Source: JBFHFS01 sp041583495
GTDB lineage: Bacteria; Bacteroidota; Bacteroidia; Bacteroidales; Marinilabiliaceae
Direction: 5' to 3'
Assembly (NCBI GenBank): GCA_041583495.1
Contig: JBFHFS010000003.1
Coordinates: 124,001 to 188,000 of the forward strand
DNA: 64,000 nucleotides
The position numbers and the translations under genes were made by a program. Every line of letters starts with the position of its first letter. The stretch's first letter is position 1. The notes below the pieces were generated by a model. It made no database searches, had not been told where the DNA came from, and was given only the letters and a program-made list of their open reading frames with translations. This document shows, in pieces, positions 62,889 to 64,000 of the stretch.

Positions 62889-64000
62889 TTATTCCGAAGC
62901 AGGAGTCATTACCACTTCAATAGAATCGTTTCCTTTAAACAGCTTTCTGGCGTATTTTTGAACACCTCTGGCCGTCATTTTATGGATTAGTTGCTCGTAA
63001 TCATCGGTGCTGGTAACGGGCTCCTGATATAATAAAGACCCGCGAAGTTCCTTTAACCAGAAACGGTTTTGATCGATGGCCTCCTCCCGGCTTTTAATAT
63101 AATTCTTCTTGATTTCGTTTAAGTCTTCCCCCTTCACTCCCTTTTTAACCAAATCCACAATTTCCTGCTTCATAATTTCGGTGAGTCGGGCTCTCTTTTC
63201 AGGATCACAATCAAAGTTCATGGAGATGGTGGCATGTTCGTACTCGAGTTTAGATACTGATGGTCTGACACCCACGCCATAACTGCCACCTTCCTCTTCC
63301 CGAATGGTTTCAAGGTATCTTTTACTAAGAAGATCGCCGATAGCCTTCACATAAACCTGTGTTTTAAGGTTGTATTTAACATCCTTGTAAAGAGAATAGT
63401 AAACCGTTGACTTAGGCACTTCCATCGCTCTTTCAACCACCCTGAAGGTGGCCCCTTTGGCAGGTTTAATGTGATGATTCACCCAACTTTCGTTACGATA
63501 GGTGGAGGAGAGATTACCAATGTACTTGCGGATGAGCGCAAGATCCTTATCCAGATCGATATTACCCACAAAAATAAAGGTGAAATCACTGGCATCCTGA
63601 ATTCGATCTTTATACACCGCCACGGCCTTATCGAAATCCAGGTTATTAACATAGGTTTCTCCAAACAGTAAGCTACGGGGACTGTAATTCGAAGAAACCT
63701 GCTGGATGGTATCACTGAAGGCCTTGCTGTTATCGGTTTTGACATAGGCCAATTGGTTTTTCATGGAACCCAGGATCGTTTCATACGACTCTTTTTCGAA
63801 CCGGGGATGTTCAAACTGAAGGTAAAGCAGTTGAAGCATCGTTTCAAAGTCCTTTGGAGAGGCAGACCCATTAAAACCTTCCTGGTTGGATCCAATGGCG
63901 GGAGTGACGTTGGCAATTTTTCCGGTGAGTTTTTTTCTTAGCTGAACGGCATTAAACTCACCCACACCCGACCTGGAGGCCAGTCCCGTAGCCACATTGG
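62889..64000 (-). CDS. M16 zinc peptidase, C-terminal part (runs off window)
   Basis: At least 370 residues; the reading frame is open to the window edge and has no start in view, so the gene is truncated here. It shows the second half of a two-lobe M16 peptidase: FNGSASPKDFETMLQLLYL, GSMKNQLAYVKT, FTFIFVGNIDLD, RYLETIREEEGGSYGVGV and a C-terminal VQKYARKLFK region. The catalytic HxxEH zinc site would be in the missing N-terminal half. Likely periplasmic or envelope-associated, of PqqL type. Confidence 0.88.
   Translation of the reverse strand, partial: NVATGLASRSGVGEFNAVQLRKKLTGKIANVTPAIGSNQEGFNGSASPKDFETMLQLLYLQFEHPRFEKESYETILGSMKNQLAYVKTDNSKAFSDTIQQVSSNYSPRSLLFGETYVNNLDFDKAVAVYKDRIQDASDFTFIFVGNIDLDKDLALIRKYIGNLSSTYRNESWVNHHIKPAKGATFRVVERAMEVPKSTVYYSLYKDVKYNLKTQVYVKAIGDLLSKRYLETIREEEGGSYGVGVRPSVSKLEYEHATISMNFDCDPEKRARLTEIMKQEIVDLVKKGVKGEDLNEIKKNYIKSREEAIDQNRFWLKELRGSLLYQEPVTSTDDYEQLIHKMTARGVQKYARKLFKGNDSIEVVMTPASE

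Noticed and set aside
1..64000. CRISPR arrays, prophage, insertion sequences, tRNA or rRNA genes
   Set aside because: No direct-repeat arrays, transposase or integrase frames, or RNA gene sequences were recognised when reading the window.

Overview
The window comes from a member of the Bacteroidota. Supporting evidence: two components of the type IX secretion (T9SS) attachment complex (PorQ and PorZ), a GldA-type ABC ATPase, a Por-type C-terminal sorting domain, the long form of IspG, a heterodimeric methylmalonyl-CoA mutase, a K+-type membrane pyrophosphatase, and many promoters with the Bacteroidota -7 element TAnnTTTG and little Shine-Dalgarno signal. No prophage, insertion sequence, CRISPR array, rRNA or tRNA was seen. 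It reads as core chromosome of a heterotrophic, probably marine or gut-related Bacteroidales/Marinilabiliales-like organism; the lineage is inference.

Layout. 0-3.8 kb (+): an outer-membrane barrel, an HU-SPOR envelope protein and a membrane glycosyltransferase. 4-8.8 kb (-): hpt-adk-obg followed by a metal-ion ABC importer, apparently one transcript, divergent from purE-pdxH (8.9-10 kb). 10.2-11.1 kb (-): gldA. 11.3-15.7 kb (+): ispG, a secreted protein, a YdcZ-type membrane protein and an EEP-family lipoprotein. 15.9-20 kb (+): mutA-mutB with a clear terminator. 20.1-25.7 kb (+): a DMT transporter, a YkgJ-type Cys-cluster protein, porQ-cmk-ispH and pfkA. 25.7-32.2 kb: alternating strands with overlapping gene ends (cyclic-2,3-DPG-synthase-like GTPase, ACP-phosphodiesterase-like protein, prmC, ribD, cls, threonine dehydratase). 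32.3-41.2 kb (-): hppA, pheS, three envelope cyclophilins, an unknown protein and a Na/Pi-PhoU transporter. 41.9-43.6 kb (+): a SulP transporter. 43.7-50.7 kb (-): rdgB-porZ-propeller protein and a tandem universal stress protein. 50.9-58.2 kb (+): an adenylyl cyclase-HD fusion, bactofilin, a small membrane protein and F1Fo ATP synthase genes atpB-E-F-H-A-G (atpD and atpC are not here). 58.4-60.9 kb (-): metY-hom. 61.5-62.7 kb (+): LysE and HD proteins. 62.9-64 kb (-): the C-terminal part of an M16 peptidase running off the window.

Most genes are housekeeping. The most unusual items are: a cytoplasmic class III adenylyl cyclase with an intact active site fused to a phosphodiesterase-like HD domain; a lipoprotein that joins a protease-like domain with all three triad positions changed to a cyclophilin, next to two more envelope cyclophilins; a roughly 70-nt near-perfect hairpin lying between hppA and the threonine dehydratase start codon; and a very large membrane-anchored propeller protein co-directional with porZ. 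No complete, wholly novel multi-gene system could be demonstrated from sequence alone.
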